From Pectobacterium parmentieri (GTDB lineage: Bacteria; Pseudomonadota; Gammaproteobacteria; Enterobacterales; Enterobacteriaceae), in assembly GCF_001742145.1 (NCBI RefSeq), contig NZ_CP015749.1:558001-622000 (forward strand): 64,000 nt of DNA, in the 5' to 3' direction. The translations under genes were made by a program, and so were the position numbers. Each line of letters starts with the position of its first letter. The stretch's first letter is position 1. The notes beneath the pieces were generated by a model. The model saw nothing but the letters and a program-made list of their open reading frames with translations. It was not told where the DNA came from and searched no databases. Shown piece after piece: positions 50,263 to 62,875 of the stretch.

Positions 50263-52548
50263 TTAAATCTTACACGCGCCGCCTTCGCAGCCATCGTCTT
50301 GCGGCTCTGCCAACAGATCGTCTTGCACGTCTTCAGCGCCGTCACGGGTATTTTGGTAATACAGCGTTTTAACGCCGAATTTGTAGGCCGTGACCAGATC
50401 TTTTAGCAACTGCTTCATCGGTACTCGGCCTGACGGGAAGCGTGATGGGTCGTAGTTGGTGTTGGAGGAGATCGCCTGATCGACAAATTTCTGCATCACA
50501 CCCACCAGTTGCAGGTATCCATCGTTATTTGGCATTTCCCATAGCAGTTCGTAGGCATCTTTCAGCGTTTCGTATTCCGGCACGACTTGACGCAGAATAC
50601 CGTCTTTGGATGCTTTGACGCTGATGTGGCCGCGCGGTGGCTCAATGCCGTTGGTGGCGTTCGAGATCTGAGACGACGTTTCAGACGGCATCAGCGCAGA
50701 CAGCGTGGAGTTACGCAGGCCGTATTCTTTGATGTCGTTACGCAGCGTTTCCCAGTCGAGATGCAGCGGTTCGTTGCAAATCGCGTCCAGATCGCGCTTG
50801 TAGGTATCGATCGGTAAAATACCCTGTGAGTAGGTGGTTTCATTGAACCACGGGCAGGCACCTTGCTCACGTGCCAGCACATTCGACGCCTTCAGCAAAT
50901 AGTATTGAATCGCTTCAAAGGTTTTGTGCGTCAGGCCATTGGCGCTGCCATCGGAGTAACGCACGCCATTTTTCGCCAGATAGTAGGCAAAGTTGATGAC
51001 GCCAATTCCCAATGTGCGGCGGCCCATCGCACCACGTTCTGCGGCTTTAATCGGGTAATCCTGATAATCCAGCAGGGCATCCAGCGCGCGTACCGCGAGC
51101 GTTGCTAAATCTTCCAAATCGTCCAGGCTATTAATCGCACCGAGGTTAAACGCCGACAGCGTACACAGTGCAATTTCACCGTTTTCATCATTCACGTCGT
51201 CCAACGGTTTGGTCGGTAACGCGATTTCCAGACACAGGTTGGACTGGCGAACTGGCGCAATCAGCGGATCGAACGGGCTATGCGTGTTGCAGTGGTCAAC
51301 GTTCTGAATATAGATACGGCCTGTTGAAGCACGCTCCTGCATCATCAGGGAGAACAGCTCAACCGCTTTAATACGCTGCTTGCGGATGCTGTCATCCTGC
51401 TCATATTGCACATACAGGCGTTCGAATTCATCCTGATTGGCGAAGAACGCGTCGTACAGCCCCGGTACGTCAGACGGGCTGAACAGTGTGATCTCTTCAC
51501 CTTTTACCAAGCGCTGGTACATCAGTTTGTTCAACTGCACGCCGTAATCGAGGTGACGAACGCGGTTGCCTTCTACGCCTCGGTTGTTTTTCAATACCAG
51601 TAGGCTTTCGACTTCCAGATGCCACAGCGGATAGAACAGCGTGGCAGCTCCACCGCGAACGCCGCCCTGAGAGCAGGATTTCACCGCCGTCTGGAAGTGT
51701 TTATAGAACGGGATACAGCCGGTATGGAACGCTTCACCGCCGCGAATTGGGCTACCGAGCGCACGGATGTGACCGGCGTTGATGCCGATACCGGCACGCT
51801 GGGAAACATATTTCACGATAGCGCTGGACGTCGCGTTGATGGAATCCAGGCTGTCGCCGCATTCGATCAGCACGCAGGAGCTGAACTGGCGCGTCGGGGT
51901 GCGCACGCCGGCCATAATTGGCGTCGGCAGGGAAATTTTGAACGTTGAGATCGCGTCATAGAAACGTTTAACGTAATCCAAACGGGTTTCACGCGGATAG
52001 CCAGAGAACAAGCAGGCAGCGACCAGAATGTACAGGAACTGGGCGCTTTCGTAGATATCACCGGTGACGCGGTTTTGTACCAGATATTTCCCTTCCAACT
52101 GTTTAACCGCAGCATAGGAGAAATTCATGTCACGCCAGTGATCGATGAAAGCGTCCATCTGAGCGAATTCTTCGGGGCTATAGTCTTCCAGCAGGTGCTT
52201 GTCGTATTTGCCCAATTCCACCATCTTGGTGACGTGGGTCAGCAGGGCCGGCGGTTCGAACTGACCGTAGGCTTTTTTGCGCAGATGGAAGATAGCTAGA
52301 CGCGCGGCCAGATATTGATAATCCGGGCTTTCGCGGGAGATCAGATCGGCAGCGGCCTTGATGATGGTTTCATGAATATCAGAGCTTTTGATGCTGTCAT
52401 AAAACTGAATGTGGGAACGCAGTTCCACCTGAGAAACGGAGACATTGTGTAAACCTTCTGCGGCCCAGGTAATGACGCGGTGGATTTTATCCAAATTGAT
52501 TTTTTCTTTACTGCCATCGCGTTTGGTAACGAGCAAGCTCTGGTTCAT
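50263..52548 (-). CDS. nrdA: Class Ia ribonucleotide reductase alpha subunit NrdA
   Basis: A 761-residue catalytic subunit, identical in length to E. coli. The N-terminal ATP-cone ([20 protein letters not shown]) senses ATP/dATP. The barrel contains [11 protein letters not shown] with an active-site Cys and [17 protein letters not shown]. The C-terminal redox pair is in [11 protein letters not shown]. It reduces NDPs to dNDPs. The start at MNQSLLVTK is chosen by length; the frame is open 17 codons more. Confidence 0.97.
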   Translation of the reverse strand: MNQSLLVTKRDGSKEKINLDKIHRVITWAAEGLHNVSVSQVELRSHIQFYDSIKSSDIHETIIKAAADLISRESPDYQYLAARLAIFHLRKKAYGQFEPPALLTHVTKMVELGKYDKHLLEDYSPEEFAQMDAFIDHWRDMNFSYAAVKQLEGKYLVQNRVTGDIYESAQFLYILVAACLFSGYPRETRLDYVKRFYDAISTFKISLPTPIMAGVRTPTRQFSSCVLIECGDSLDSINATSSAIVKYVSQRAGIGINAGHIRALGSPIRGGEAFHTGCIPFYKHFQTAVKSCSQGGVRGGAATLFYPLWHLEVESLLVLKNNRGVEGNRVRHLDYGVQLNKLMYQRLVKGEEITLFSPSDVPGLYDAFFANQDEFERLYVQYEQDDSIRKQRIKAVELFSLMMQERASTGRIYIQNVDHCNTHSPFDPLIAPVRQSNLCLEIALPTKPLDDVNDENGEIALCTLSAFNLGAINSLDDLEDLATLAVRALDALLDYQDYPIKAAERGAMGRRTLGIGVINFAYYLAKNGVRYSDGSANGLTHKTFEAIQYYLLKASNVLAREQGACPWFNETTYSQGILPIDTYKRDLDAICNEPLHLDWETLRNDIKEYGLRNSTLSALMPSETSSQISNATNGIEPPRGHISVKASKDGILRQVVPEYETLKDAYELLWEMPNNDGYLQLVGVMQKFVDQAISSNTNYDPSRFPSGRVPMKQLLKDLVTAYKFGVKTLYYQNTRDGAEDVQDDLLAEPQDDGCEGGACKI

Positions 52549-52591
52549 GTTGGGATTTACCTGTTGATGAAAATAAAAAAATATCCCCCGT

Positions 52592-52631
52592 TTATTCACA
52601 GAAATTCCGCTGTGACTAACCCTGTGGATAA
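52592..52631. promoter_or_regulatory. Two DnaA boxes upstream of nrdA
   Basis: TTATTCACA (52592-52600) and, in the other orientation, TGTGGATAA (52623-52631, that is TTATCCACA) are exact DnaA-box sequences 44-83 bases upstream of the nrdA ATG. The E. coli nrd promoter also has two DnaA boxes, which couple dNTP supply to replication. Confidence 0.82.
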
Positions 52632-52678
52632 ATACTAGATATGGATATTTTTTGATAAATGGCTACTACATGGTGAGT
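52632..52678. promoter_or_regulatory. Candidate pair of NrdR boxes upstream of nrdA
   Basis: ATACTAGATATGGATA (52632-52647) and CTACTACATGGTGAGT (52663-52678) each resemble the NrdR palindrome ACACWATATATWGTGT at 10-11 of 16 positions. They are 31 bases apart, the expected three helical turns. Single-site similarity is modest; spacing and place raise the likelihood. Apart from these, the DnaA boxes and the ubiG terminator, the 348-base nrdA-ubiG gap holds nothing obvious. Confidence 0.5.
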
Positions 52679-52844
52679 ATTCTAGTCTGGATTCGTTTGA
52701 GTACAAGGCTTGATTTTGGTGTTAATTTCAGGTTGCCGAAGCGTTGGTTTCCCGAAATCCTGATTTTGTAAGGGCTAAGAGGATGTCAATATTCTGTAAA
52801 AAAAATAAGTCTCGGCCATTTTGTTGGTTTTTCAGATAAACCCA

Positions 52845-52875
52845 GAAAATTGCGCGGTGAAAAACCGCGCAATTT
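52845..52875 (-). terminator. ubiG terminator
   Basis: AAAATTGCGCGG and complement with a seven-base loop sit just past the ubiG stop. The minus strand continues CAATTTTCTGG, a short T-tract. Confidence 0.75.
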
Positions 52876-52896
52876 TAAGACTATTCTTAATTGGGT

Positions 52897-53616
52897 CTAT
52901 TTATCATGGAGAGTATGCAGCATGTAGTTCACGTCCACATTTGGACCGAGCTTAAAGTGGTCCGTCAGCGGATTGTAGTGCAGCCCGGTGATATGCCTTT
53001 CGCGCAGTGCGGTGTCATCGACCCAGCGCATCAGCTCCGCCGGGCGAATGAATTTCTTAATATCGTGCGTGCCGCGTGGCACCATTTTTAAAACATACTC
53101 AGCACCGATAACGGCCATCATCCACGCTTTTGCATTGCGGTTTATCGTGGAGAAAAACACGTGTCCACCGGGCTTGACCAACTTAGCGCAAGCCTGCACT
53201 ACGGATTGCGGATCGGGAACGTGCTCCAGCATCTCCATGCAGGTGACCACATCGTAAAGGCCTGGGTGAGCGAGTGCATGGGCTTCTACCGTTTCCTGTA
53301 CGTAATCGACAGTGATGCCGCTTTCCAGCGCATGTAAGCGCGCAACGTCTAACGGCTCTGCGCCCATATCCAGCCCGGTGACGTCCGCGCCTTCACGCGC
53401 CATGCTCTCAGCCAAAATGCCGCCGCCGCAGCCGACATCTAACACTTTCTTGCCGAACAGGCCTTCCGCGCGCTGTGAAATATAGCCCAGACGCAGCGGG
53501 TTAATGCGGTGTAATGGTTTGAATTCACCTTCTAAATCCCACCAGCGTGAGGCGATAGCCTCAAATTTGGCAATTTCCTGATGGTCAACGTTCGGCGTTT
53601 TATTTTCTACGTTCAT
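52897..53616 (-). CDS. ubiG: Ubiquinone biosynthesis O-methyltransferase UbiG
   Basis: A 239-residue SAM-dependent methyltransferase carrying out both O-methylations of ubiquinone synthesis. SAM motif I is [16 protein letters not shown] (about 58-73); [16 protein letters not shown] and [15 protein letters not shown] follow. It is divergent from gyrA, the same neighbour as in E. coli. Confidence 0.96.
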   Translation of the reverse strand: MNVENKTPNVDHQEIAKFEAIASRWWDLEGEFKPLHRINPLRLGYISQRAEGLFGKKVLDVGCGGGILAESMAREGADVTGLDMGAEPLDVARLHALESGITVDYVQETVEAHALAHPGLYDVVTCMEMLEHVPDPQSVVQACAKLVKPGGHVFFSTINRNAKAWMMAVIGAEYVLKMVPRGTHDIKKFIRPAELMRWVDDTALRERHITGLHYNPLTDHFKLGPNVDVNYMLHTLHDK

Positions 53617-53849
53617 GTGTCATCACTGCCTTTCATCATTTTCTACTGCCGCGAGTATACCCCTTCATGTCGCAACGTGCAGCGCTGTCGCTTTTCTCTG
53701 CGGGATAAACGTTCACGAGGAAAACAGTCTGTTCAGAACGGAAGGGAGTTTCCCCCGAAACGGCGGTTTGTGATATAATTTTTCACCTTTTGAACAGTTC
53801 ACCTTTCTGAACGGTTCACTTTTCTGAACACGGGTAGATGCCTAAATAG

Positions 53850-56504
<2,655 letters not shown>

Positions 56505-56534
56505 GCCTTTTCCTTAAACCGAAATGAGCCGAGT

Positions 56535-56562
56535 AAGCCAGCGCGATGCGCTGGCTTTTTTT
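56535..56562 (+). terminator. gyrA terminator
   Basis: AAGCCAGCGC, loop GAT, GCGCTGGCTT, then a T-run, 31 bases after the gyrA stop. Confidence 0.93.
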
Positions 56563-56619
56563 ATCGACACTCGGTAGTGTATCAGCCAACTGGTTCCTCC
56601 ATCATTCAACGGTATTCAC

Positions 56620-59475
56620 TTGAAATATCTCGCCTCATTCCATACCACATTAAAAGTTTCCCGCTATTTGTTTCGGGTTCTGGCGATCATGCTGTGGGTG
56701 TTGGGCGCGCTGATATCCGTTTTCTATATCACTAAAGTATTGAATGAAAAAGAGTCAGAACTGCGTCAGGAATATAATCTCAGCTTTGATCAGTCACAGG
56801 GATACATCCGACACGCGTCGGATATTGTGCGCGAACTTCAGTATCTGGCGGCAAACCGTCTGATGCTGGCGAGAGAAAAGGCAGAGTCGCCAACGGAAGG
56901 AGGGCCTGGTGTCTCTGTTTATGCGCTTGAGCCCGGAGCAACCTGTTCTACGCAATATGGCGGGAATGCGGCGCTGCTCTCATTGAGTCATTTTTTCAAC
57001 GGCTGGCAGGATAATTTCTCTGCCGTCTACGATCTTAATCGGGTCTTTTTTGTTGGTGGCGATCGGCGTTGTATGGTTGATTTTGGCATTCGTAACCAGT
57101 CGCTTGATCGTGATAACTTGCTTAAAAATGTGCAGGATCGGTTTCAGGATCAAAAGAAGAATCGTACCCAGACCGGGCGTGATGAAACACTCTATTGGAT
57201 TACCCCCGCATCTGTCCCCGATGTCGGCTATTTATATGCGCTCACGCCGATCTATGTGGATAACAAGCTGGAAGTCATCATGGGAATTGAACAGACTATT
57301 CGTCTGGATGACTTCGTCACTGTTGGAAAATTTCCGATCAATGCCAAGCTGCTGGATCAATATAACCAGGTCGTTTTACAGTTTTCCGATGACAAAGGGC
57401 TCTCTGTTTCCTCGGTAGGCGGCTATCCCTCCGAACATAACTATTTTGGCTATGTGAATGGTTATGACGAACTCATTCTGAAGAAGGCGCTGCCGCCGAC
57501 TTCGTTCAGTATTGTGTACTCGCTACCGCTGAAGGTGCTGCTGTCCCATATCGGCGGATTGATGATCAACATGCTGGTGCTGAATATCCTCTCGGCGATT
57601 CTGTTGTTCGTGTTGGCGCTGGTGTTTGAGCGGAAAATGCTGTTGCCTGCAGAAGTGAATGCGTTTCAACTGGAAGAGAACGAGCAATTTAACCGTAAGA
57701 TCGTGGCGTCGGCACCGGTAGGCATCTGTATTCTGCGTATTAGTGACGGCACCAATATCCTCAGTAACGAACTGGCGCATAACTATCTCAATTTGCTTAC
57801 CCACGAGGACAGGCTGCGAATTACCCGCATTATTTGCGAGCAGCAGTCCAAGTTTGTGGATGTGATGACCAGCCGTAACCACCACCTGCAAATCAGCTTT
57901 GTCCATTCGCGCTATCGCAATGAAAATGTGGCGATTTGTGTGTTGTTGGACGTTAGCGCGCGCGTCAAAATGGAAGAGTCGCTACAGGAAATGGCGAATG
58001 CCGCCGAACAGGCAAGCCAGTCTAAATCGATGTTCCTTGCCACCGTCAGCCATGAATTGCGCACGCCGCTTTATGGCATTATCGGCAATCTCGACTTGCT
58101 GCAAACCAAGTCGCTGCCGCAGGACGCTAACCGTCTGGTCTTGGCGATGAACAACTCCTCATCGCTGCTGCTGAAAATCATCAGCGATATCCTCGATTTT
58201 TCCAAGATTGAGTCGGAGCAGTTGAAGATCGAACCGTGTGAGTTTGCACCGCATGAGGTTATCAGCCACATCACCAGTAATTATCTCCCGCTGGTGGTCA
58301 AAAAACGCCTGATGCTGTACTGCTTTATCGAACCCAATGTTCCGGTTAGCCTGTTTGGCGATCCCGTCCGTTTGCAGCAGGTGTTGTCCAACCTGTTGAG
58401 TAATGCGATCAAGTTTACGGATACGGGTTGCATCGTTTTTGAAGTCGGCTGCCGCGATGGTTATCTGGAATTTGTGGTGCGCGATACTGGCGTGGGCATT
58501 CAACCGCGCGAGGCGGTGAAACTGTTTGATCCGTTCTTCCAGGCGGGGAGCGGGGTACAGCGTCATTTTCAGGGCACAGGGTTAGGGCTGGCAATTTGTG
58601 AAAAGCTGGTCAATCTGATGGATGGCGATATTACTATCGAGTCGGAACCAGGGCTAGGCAGCCTGTTTGGCGTCAGGATCCCGTTGTATAAAGCGCACTA
58701 TGCGCCTATGGCGATTAACGCCAGCCTGCAAGGGAAAACATGCTGGTTGAGGGTGCGTAATGCCCGGCTGGAGGCGTATCTACTGACATTATTGCAGAAC
58801 CAAGGCGTGCAGGCGGTGCGTTACCAGAATCAAACCGTGTCGCCTGATGATGTCATGATTAGTGATTACACCTCAATAGAAGACATTGCCGTTCGGGCGC
58901 ATATCATGATGAGTGGCGCGCATAACGGAACCGCACAGAAAGTGAGTGAGGGGCACTGGGTACAAGGGACATCGACACCTCAGCATCTGCCTGATTTGCT
59001 GGAAAAAATCTACCGCTCAGAAAGTGAAGACAATATTCGTGAAGGGATTTCACCGCCGCTGGCTCACTATGAGCGAGTTGAGAATGGCGACATTATGATT
59101 CTGGTGGTTGACGACCACCCCATCAACCGTCGATTGCTGGCGGATCAGTTGGGTTCTTTGGGCTATCAGGCGATGACGGCGAATGATGGGGTCGACGCAC
59201 TCGGTGTATTAGGTAAAAACCACATTGATATCGTTCTGACGGATGTCAATATGCCGAATATGGATGGTTATTTGTTTACTCAGCGTATGCGGGAGCAGGG
59301 ACTACGTTTCCCTGTCATTGGCGTGACGGCGAATGCGTTGGCAGAAGAAAGAGAACGCTGCCTTGGGGCAGGGATGGATCACTGTTTGTCAAAACCGGTG
59401 ACGCTGGATACGTTGCAGCAGGCGTTGGCGTATTACAGTACTGTGGTGCGTCAGGCGAGAACATCCGAGAAGTAA
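56620..59475 (+). CDS. rcsC: Rcs phosphorelay hybrid sensor kinase RcsC
   Basis: A 951-residue hybrid kinase. Two membrane helices (about 18-40 and 310-333) bound a periplasmic domain. Then come a PAS-like region, the histidine kinase with H478 in TVSHELRTPLYG, an ATPase with FQGTGLGLAICEKL, the RcsC-specific ABL domain (about 700-800), and a receiver with D875 (LTDVNMPNMDG). It passes phosphate via RcsD to RcsB and controls capsule, motility and virulence on envelope stress. The start is TTG, kept because KYLASFHTTLK matches the E. coli N-terminus. Confidence 0.96.
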   Translation: MKYLASFHTTLKVSRYLFRVLAIMLWVLGALISVFYITKVLNEKESELRQEYNLSFDQSQGYIRHASDIVRELQYLAANRLMLAREKAESPTEGGPGVSVYALEPGATCSTQYGGNAALLSLSHFFNGWQDNFSAVYDLNRVFFVGGDRRCMVDFGIRNQSLDRDNLLKNVQDRFQDQKKNRTQTGRDETLYWITPASVPDVGYLYALTPIYVDNKLEVIMGIEQTIRLDDFVTVGKFPINAKLLDQYNQVVLQFSDDKGLSVSSVGGYPSEHNYFGYVNGYDELILKKALPPTSFSIVYSLPLKVLLSHIGGLMINMLVLNILSAILLFVLALVFERKMLLPAEVNAFQLEENEQFNRKIVASAPVGICILRISDGTNILSNELAHNYLNLLTHEDRLRITRIICEQQSKFVDVMTSRNHHLQISFVHSRYRNENVAICVLLDVSARVKMEESLQEMANAAEQASQSKSMFLATVSHELRTPLYGIIGNLDLLQTKSLPQDANRLVLAMNNSSSLLLKIISDILDFSKIESEQLKIEPCEFAPHEVISHITSNYLPLVVKKRLMLYCFIEPNVPVSLFGDPVRLQQVLSNLLSNAIKFTDTGCIVFEVGCRDGYLEFVVRDTGVGIQPREAVKLFDPFFQAGSGVQRHFQGTGLGLAICEKLVNLMDGDITIESEPGLGSLFGVRIPLYKAHYAPMAINASLQGKTCWLRVRNARLEAYLLTLLQNQGVQAVRYQNQTVSPDDVMISDYTSIEDIAVRAHIMMSGAHNGTAQKVSEGHWVQGTSTPQHLPDLLEKIYRSESEDNIREGISPPLAHYERVENGDIMILVVDDHPINRRLLADQLGSLGYQAMTANDGVDALGVLGKNHIDIVLTDVNMPNMDGYLFTQRMREQGLRFPVIGVTANALAEERERCLGAGMDHCLSKPVTLDTLQQALAYYSTVVRQARTSEK

Positions 59476-59503
59476 CCTGCACCAGCGCGGTTGCCGGTGC
59501 AGG
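59476..59503. other. Hairpin between convergent rcsC and rcsB
   Basis: CCTGCACC and GGTGCAGG pair across a 12-base loop directly after the rcsC stop. Neither strand has a full T-tract, so it may act as a weak terminator for either gene. Confidence 0.45.
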
Positions 59504-59512
59504 GAGAAAAAC

Positions 59513-60163
59513 TTAGTCGACTTGTGTTGCGCCGCCATTAACGGAAGACAGGTAGTTGAGCAGGGCAATATCGTTCTCGACGCCCAGCTTGGTCATGGCT
59601 GATTTTTTCTGGCTACTGATCGTTTTGATACTGCGATTCAGTTTTTTGGCGATTTCGGTAACCAAAAAGCCTTCTGCAAACAAGCGCAGCACTTCACTTT
59701 CTTTCGGAGACAGGCGTTTATCACCGTAGCCGCTGGCGCTGATTTTCTCCAGTACTTTGGATACGCTATCCGGCGTGAATTTCTTTCCTTTTTGCAGGGC
59801 TGCTAGCGCTTTGGGTAAATCGGTCGGTGCGCCCTGCTTCAGTACGATGCCTTCAATGTCCAGATCCAACACCGCACTCAGAATCGCCGGATTATTGTTC
59901 ATGGTGAGAACAATAATAGAGAGATGAGGGAAATGACGCTTAATGTATTTAATGAGGGTGATACCATCGCCGTATTTATCGCCCGGCATGGATAAATCGG
60001 TGATTAAAACGTTAGCGTCCAGCTTAGGCAGGTTATTGATCAGCGCAGTTGAGTCTTCAAATTCGCCAACCACATTGACCCATTCAATTTGCTCAAGTGA
60101 TTTTTTGATGCCAAAAAGGACAATGGGATGGTCGTCGGCAATAATTACGTTTAGGTTACTCAT
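59513..60163 (-). CDS. rcsB: Rcs response regulator RcsB
   Basis: A 216-residue NarL-type response regulator. The phospho-acceptor is D56 in LITDLSMPGD, and the LuxR-like helix-turn-helix is LSPKESEVLRLFAEG followed by KKLNRSIKTISSQKKSAM. It activates capsule genes and represses flagella, alone or with RcsA. It follows rcsD by eight bases. Confidence 0.97.
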   Translation of the reverse strand: MSNLNVIIADDHPIVLFGIKKSLEQIEWVNVVGEFEDSTALINNLPKLDANVLITDLSMPGDKYGDGITLIKYIKRHFPHLSIIVLTMNNNPAILSAVLDLDIEGIVLKQGAPTDLPKALAALQKGKKFTPDSVSKVLEKISASGYGDKRLSPKESEVLRLFAEGFLVTEIAKKLNRSIKTISSQKKSAMTKLGVENDIALLNYLSSVNGGATQVD

Positions 60164-60171
60164 CGTTTTGG

Positions 60172-62859
60172 TTACTCATCTTGTTGGCTACCTTGCTGCC
60201 CTTTAGGTTCGCTTGGGGATAGTAATGCACTGACAAACCTTTCAATTTCATGAAGGTTGGCCTCAATCTGTATACTATCGTGCGCGGTAATATGCTGTTC
60301 AAGCTGTTCACACAACTGTTTGCCAGGATGCAGATTCAGCATGGCAAACACGCCTTTCAGCCGGTGCGCCGTCTGCGAAAGTGACGGAAAATCGCCTGCT
60401 TCCGCTTCAGTATACAGCCTCTTTAAATCATCCGGTACTGTCTCCACGAACAGCGAATAATAGTCGCTTGACGCCAATTGTGCGGCGTAAAATTCGACAT
60501 CGTTCTGTTCTCCCTCCTGCGTCGCATCGGGTGGTGTTTCCAGTTGCAGTTCAATCAGCTTAAGCAATGCCTCCAGTAGGAGGTGGCTGATATTATAGTT
60601 CACCCGCAAACGGCGCGGGCCCAAAGGCGTTAGCGTGTCATCGTCATGACTCAATAGCAGCGTATAATCTGCTTTTTTCTCCGGGTCATCAGTAATAAAA
60701 ATATCGGCTTCCTGAGTAATCTGACGCTCATCGCTGACCAGATAATTTGCTCCCCAGCCCGTCAGCATATTGCCGACAATATGCTGTACTTCGTCAGACG
60801 TCACATCCAGCAGAACGGTAATCCCATCCAGCAGTTTTTCGTCCTCAACGGGCAGCGCTTCCGCCTCCAGTTTTAACGTCAGAATATAGTGTGTACCTAA
60901 CCCAGATTTACTGTTGATGGCTAACGCACCGCCCAGTTTATTACAGAGTTGATTACACAAAAATAAGGTCAATCCTGAATTTTGTCCGAAACGATCGAAA
61001 GCCGCAGGATGCAGGAAAGGATGTCGAATGTTTTCCTGCTCTTTGCCTGAAACCTGGGTTCCGGTATCGCTGACCTGAATAATCAGCGTATCCGACTCAT
61101 TATTTTTTCTGTCAACCGATACCGTAATTTTGCCGTAATCGGTATTGGTCACTGAATAATTTAGCAGCAGTGCCAGCGTCTTTTTCAACAGCTCGGCATC
61201 ACCCACATAAGTTTGATTATTATCCAGATGGTAATGATGGAATAGGGTAAGCCCTTTTTGATTCAATCGTGGCAACAACTCAAGGAGAACATTGTCGATA
61301 AGTGTCAGCGGTGAAAAACTGGTGTTGACTCCCGTCCATTCCTGAGCCTCAAGCTTTTCATGCAGGGCGATATTTTCCAGTAGCTGAATCGCGCAGCGGG
61401 TATCTGCTGTTAGTTGATCCAGCGTTTGTGCTTGCATGGCTGCCGTATTGCTGTGGCGTATCGCGTGAATATGCTGTTGTAGTGAGAGCAGCGGCTGTTT
61501 AAATTCGCTGAGCAGGTTTTGGAATAAACGTTTTCTGGCATGGATATTCTTTTCGTATTCACGCTGGGCTAGCAGCAATTTCCGCTGCACCAGAATTTCT
61601 TTATCCTGTTCGCGCACCAGGAAGAGGCAATAGTCTGGCGAATATTGGCTACGGATTTGACGAATTTCATACATTTCATTATTGATGGTGACCTGAATGA
61701 CACCCTGATGCTCGTCCGCCATATTGGTGATTTTTTGCAGACTCAGGTGTGGAAGCAGGTGCTCTGCACGCTCATTTTGTATGATGATCTTGTTGCTGTT
61801 GAAATCATAAACCAGCACGCCCATCGGGATTTTCCCCGTGGTTTCGCGGTAAATATCCAGTTTCTTTTCCAACTGATGCGATAAATCTTCACCGGGATGG
61901 GCATACTTTCGCCGGAAAAGATAAAAGCCACTGATGGACGAACTCAGCAGAACCAGATTCAGCAGCATAAGCCAGATGTTATTACGCAACGCATCAATAA
62001 TCAGTGCCTTTACTGGCACCTGGAAAACGATTTTTATCGGTGCATTTACGAGCGTGGCAGAGACTTCAATATTAGAGCCATGAAGCTGTGCATCCGTTGC
62101 GCTTTCACCATTATTACTGCCGTCGATGTTGCTAGCTGCAGGTGTATCTGGCTTCAGCATCAGATGGTCACGCGGGATTGTGTCTGGAATTAAGTCGTTA
62201 ATGGGCAGATCGAACGCCAGAATTGTCGCCAGATGGCCCGGCTGATTGAATGTGGTGCGCAGCGTGAAATAGTAATCGTTATAGAAGCGTAATTTACGCA
62301 GCGGGGAAAAACTTTCGCGTTCATCTAATACATTTGCCTGTTGCAGCATTTCCGTCCGGCGGGCTTCGGCAATGACCGTAATATAATTGCCGCGGAACTG
62401 CGAAGAGATATCTTTCAGCGTCTGTGTGGAAATCATCGTCAGACTGTTGTCGATGCCATTCAGATAATACATAGAATAGACGTTATTCTCTGCTCCCCAG
62501 AGAATATCGAGATAGCGTGATATCCGACGCACCGACGTCAGCGTCCCTTTATCGTGTTGCCCAAAAATCAACGCATCCGTTTTCTGACCATTTTTTTCTA
62601 CATAGAAAACATTGGGCATTAAATTAATTGCGCTAATGTTGGCGTCGCTAGCGGACGGTTCACTGTTCAGACTGCCGTAAATTTGATAGGTGAAAAAACG
62701 GTAAGTATCGATGCGTTTCTGTATACCTTGGGCAATAGTCGTCAGCGAATGTTTTTTGTCCGCCAGCAAATCGTTGATGTAGCTATACCCAAACGTTCCA
62801 GTAATAAGGAACGATAACACCGTAAGGAGGGAAAAATAACGCAAGATCATGGCTGGCAT
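60172..62859 (-). CDS. rcsD: Rcs phosphotransfer protein RcsD
   Basis: An 895-residue intermediate of the Rcs relay. Two membrane helices (about 6-26 and 300-320) flank a periplasmic domain. A kinase-like domain lacks the phospho-accepting His of true kinases, and the C-terminal HPt domain has H832 in TAHRLKGVFAML. It moves phosphate from RcsC to RcsB. The ATG at 62859 is chosen, nine bases after GGAG; the codon before is TTG. Confidence 0.95.
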   Translation of the reverse strand: MPAMILRYFSLLTVLSFLITGTFGYSYINDLLADKKHSLTTIAQGIQKRIDTYRFFTYQIYGSLNSEPSASDANISAINLMPNVFYVEKNGQKTDALIFGQHDKGTLTSVRRISRYLDILWGAENNVYSMYYLNGIDNSLTMISTQTLKDISSQFRGNYITVIAEARRTEMLQQANVLDERESFSPLRKLRFYNDYYFTLRTTFNQPGHLATILAFDLPINDLIPDTIPRDHLMLKPDTPAASNIDGSNNGESATDAQLHGSNIEVSATLVNAPIKIVFQVPVKALIIDALRNNIWLMLLNLVLLSSSISGFYLFRRKYAHPGEDLSHQLEKKLDIYRETTGKIPMGVLVYDFNSNKIIIQNERAEHLLPHLSLQKITNMADEHQGVIQVTINNEMYEIRQIRSQYSPDYCLFLVREQDKEILVQRKLLLAQREYEKNIHARKRLFQNLLSEFKQPLLSLQQHIHAIRHSNTAAMQAQTLDQLTADTRCAIQLLENIALHEKLEAQEWTGVNTSFSPLTLIDNVLLELLPRLNQKGLTLFHHYHLDNNQTYVGDAELLKKTLALLLNYSVTNTDYGKITVSVDRKNNESDTLIIQVSDTGTQVSGKEQENIRHPFLHPAAFDRFGQNSGLTLFLCNQLCNKLGGALAINSKSGLGTHYILTLKLEAEALPVEDEKLLDGITVLLDVTSDEVQHIVGNMLTGWGANYLVSDERQITQEADIFITDDPEKKADYTLLLSHDDDTLTPLGPRRLRVNYNISHLLLEALLKLIELQLETPPDATQEGEQNDVEFYAAQLASSDYYSLFVETVPDDLKRLYTEAEAGDFPSLSQTAHRLKGVFAMLNLHPGKQLCEQLEQHITAHDSIQIEANLHEIERFVSALLSPSEPKGQQGSQQDE

Positions 62860-62875
62860 CAATTAGCGCTCCTGA

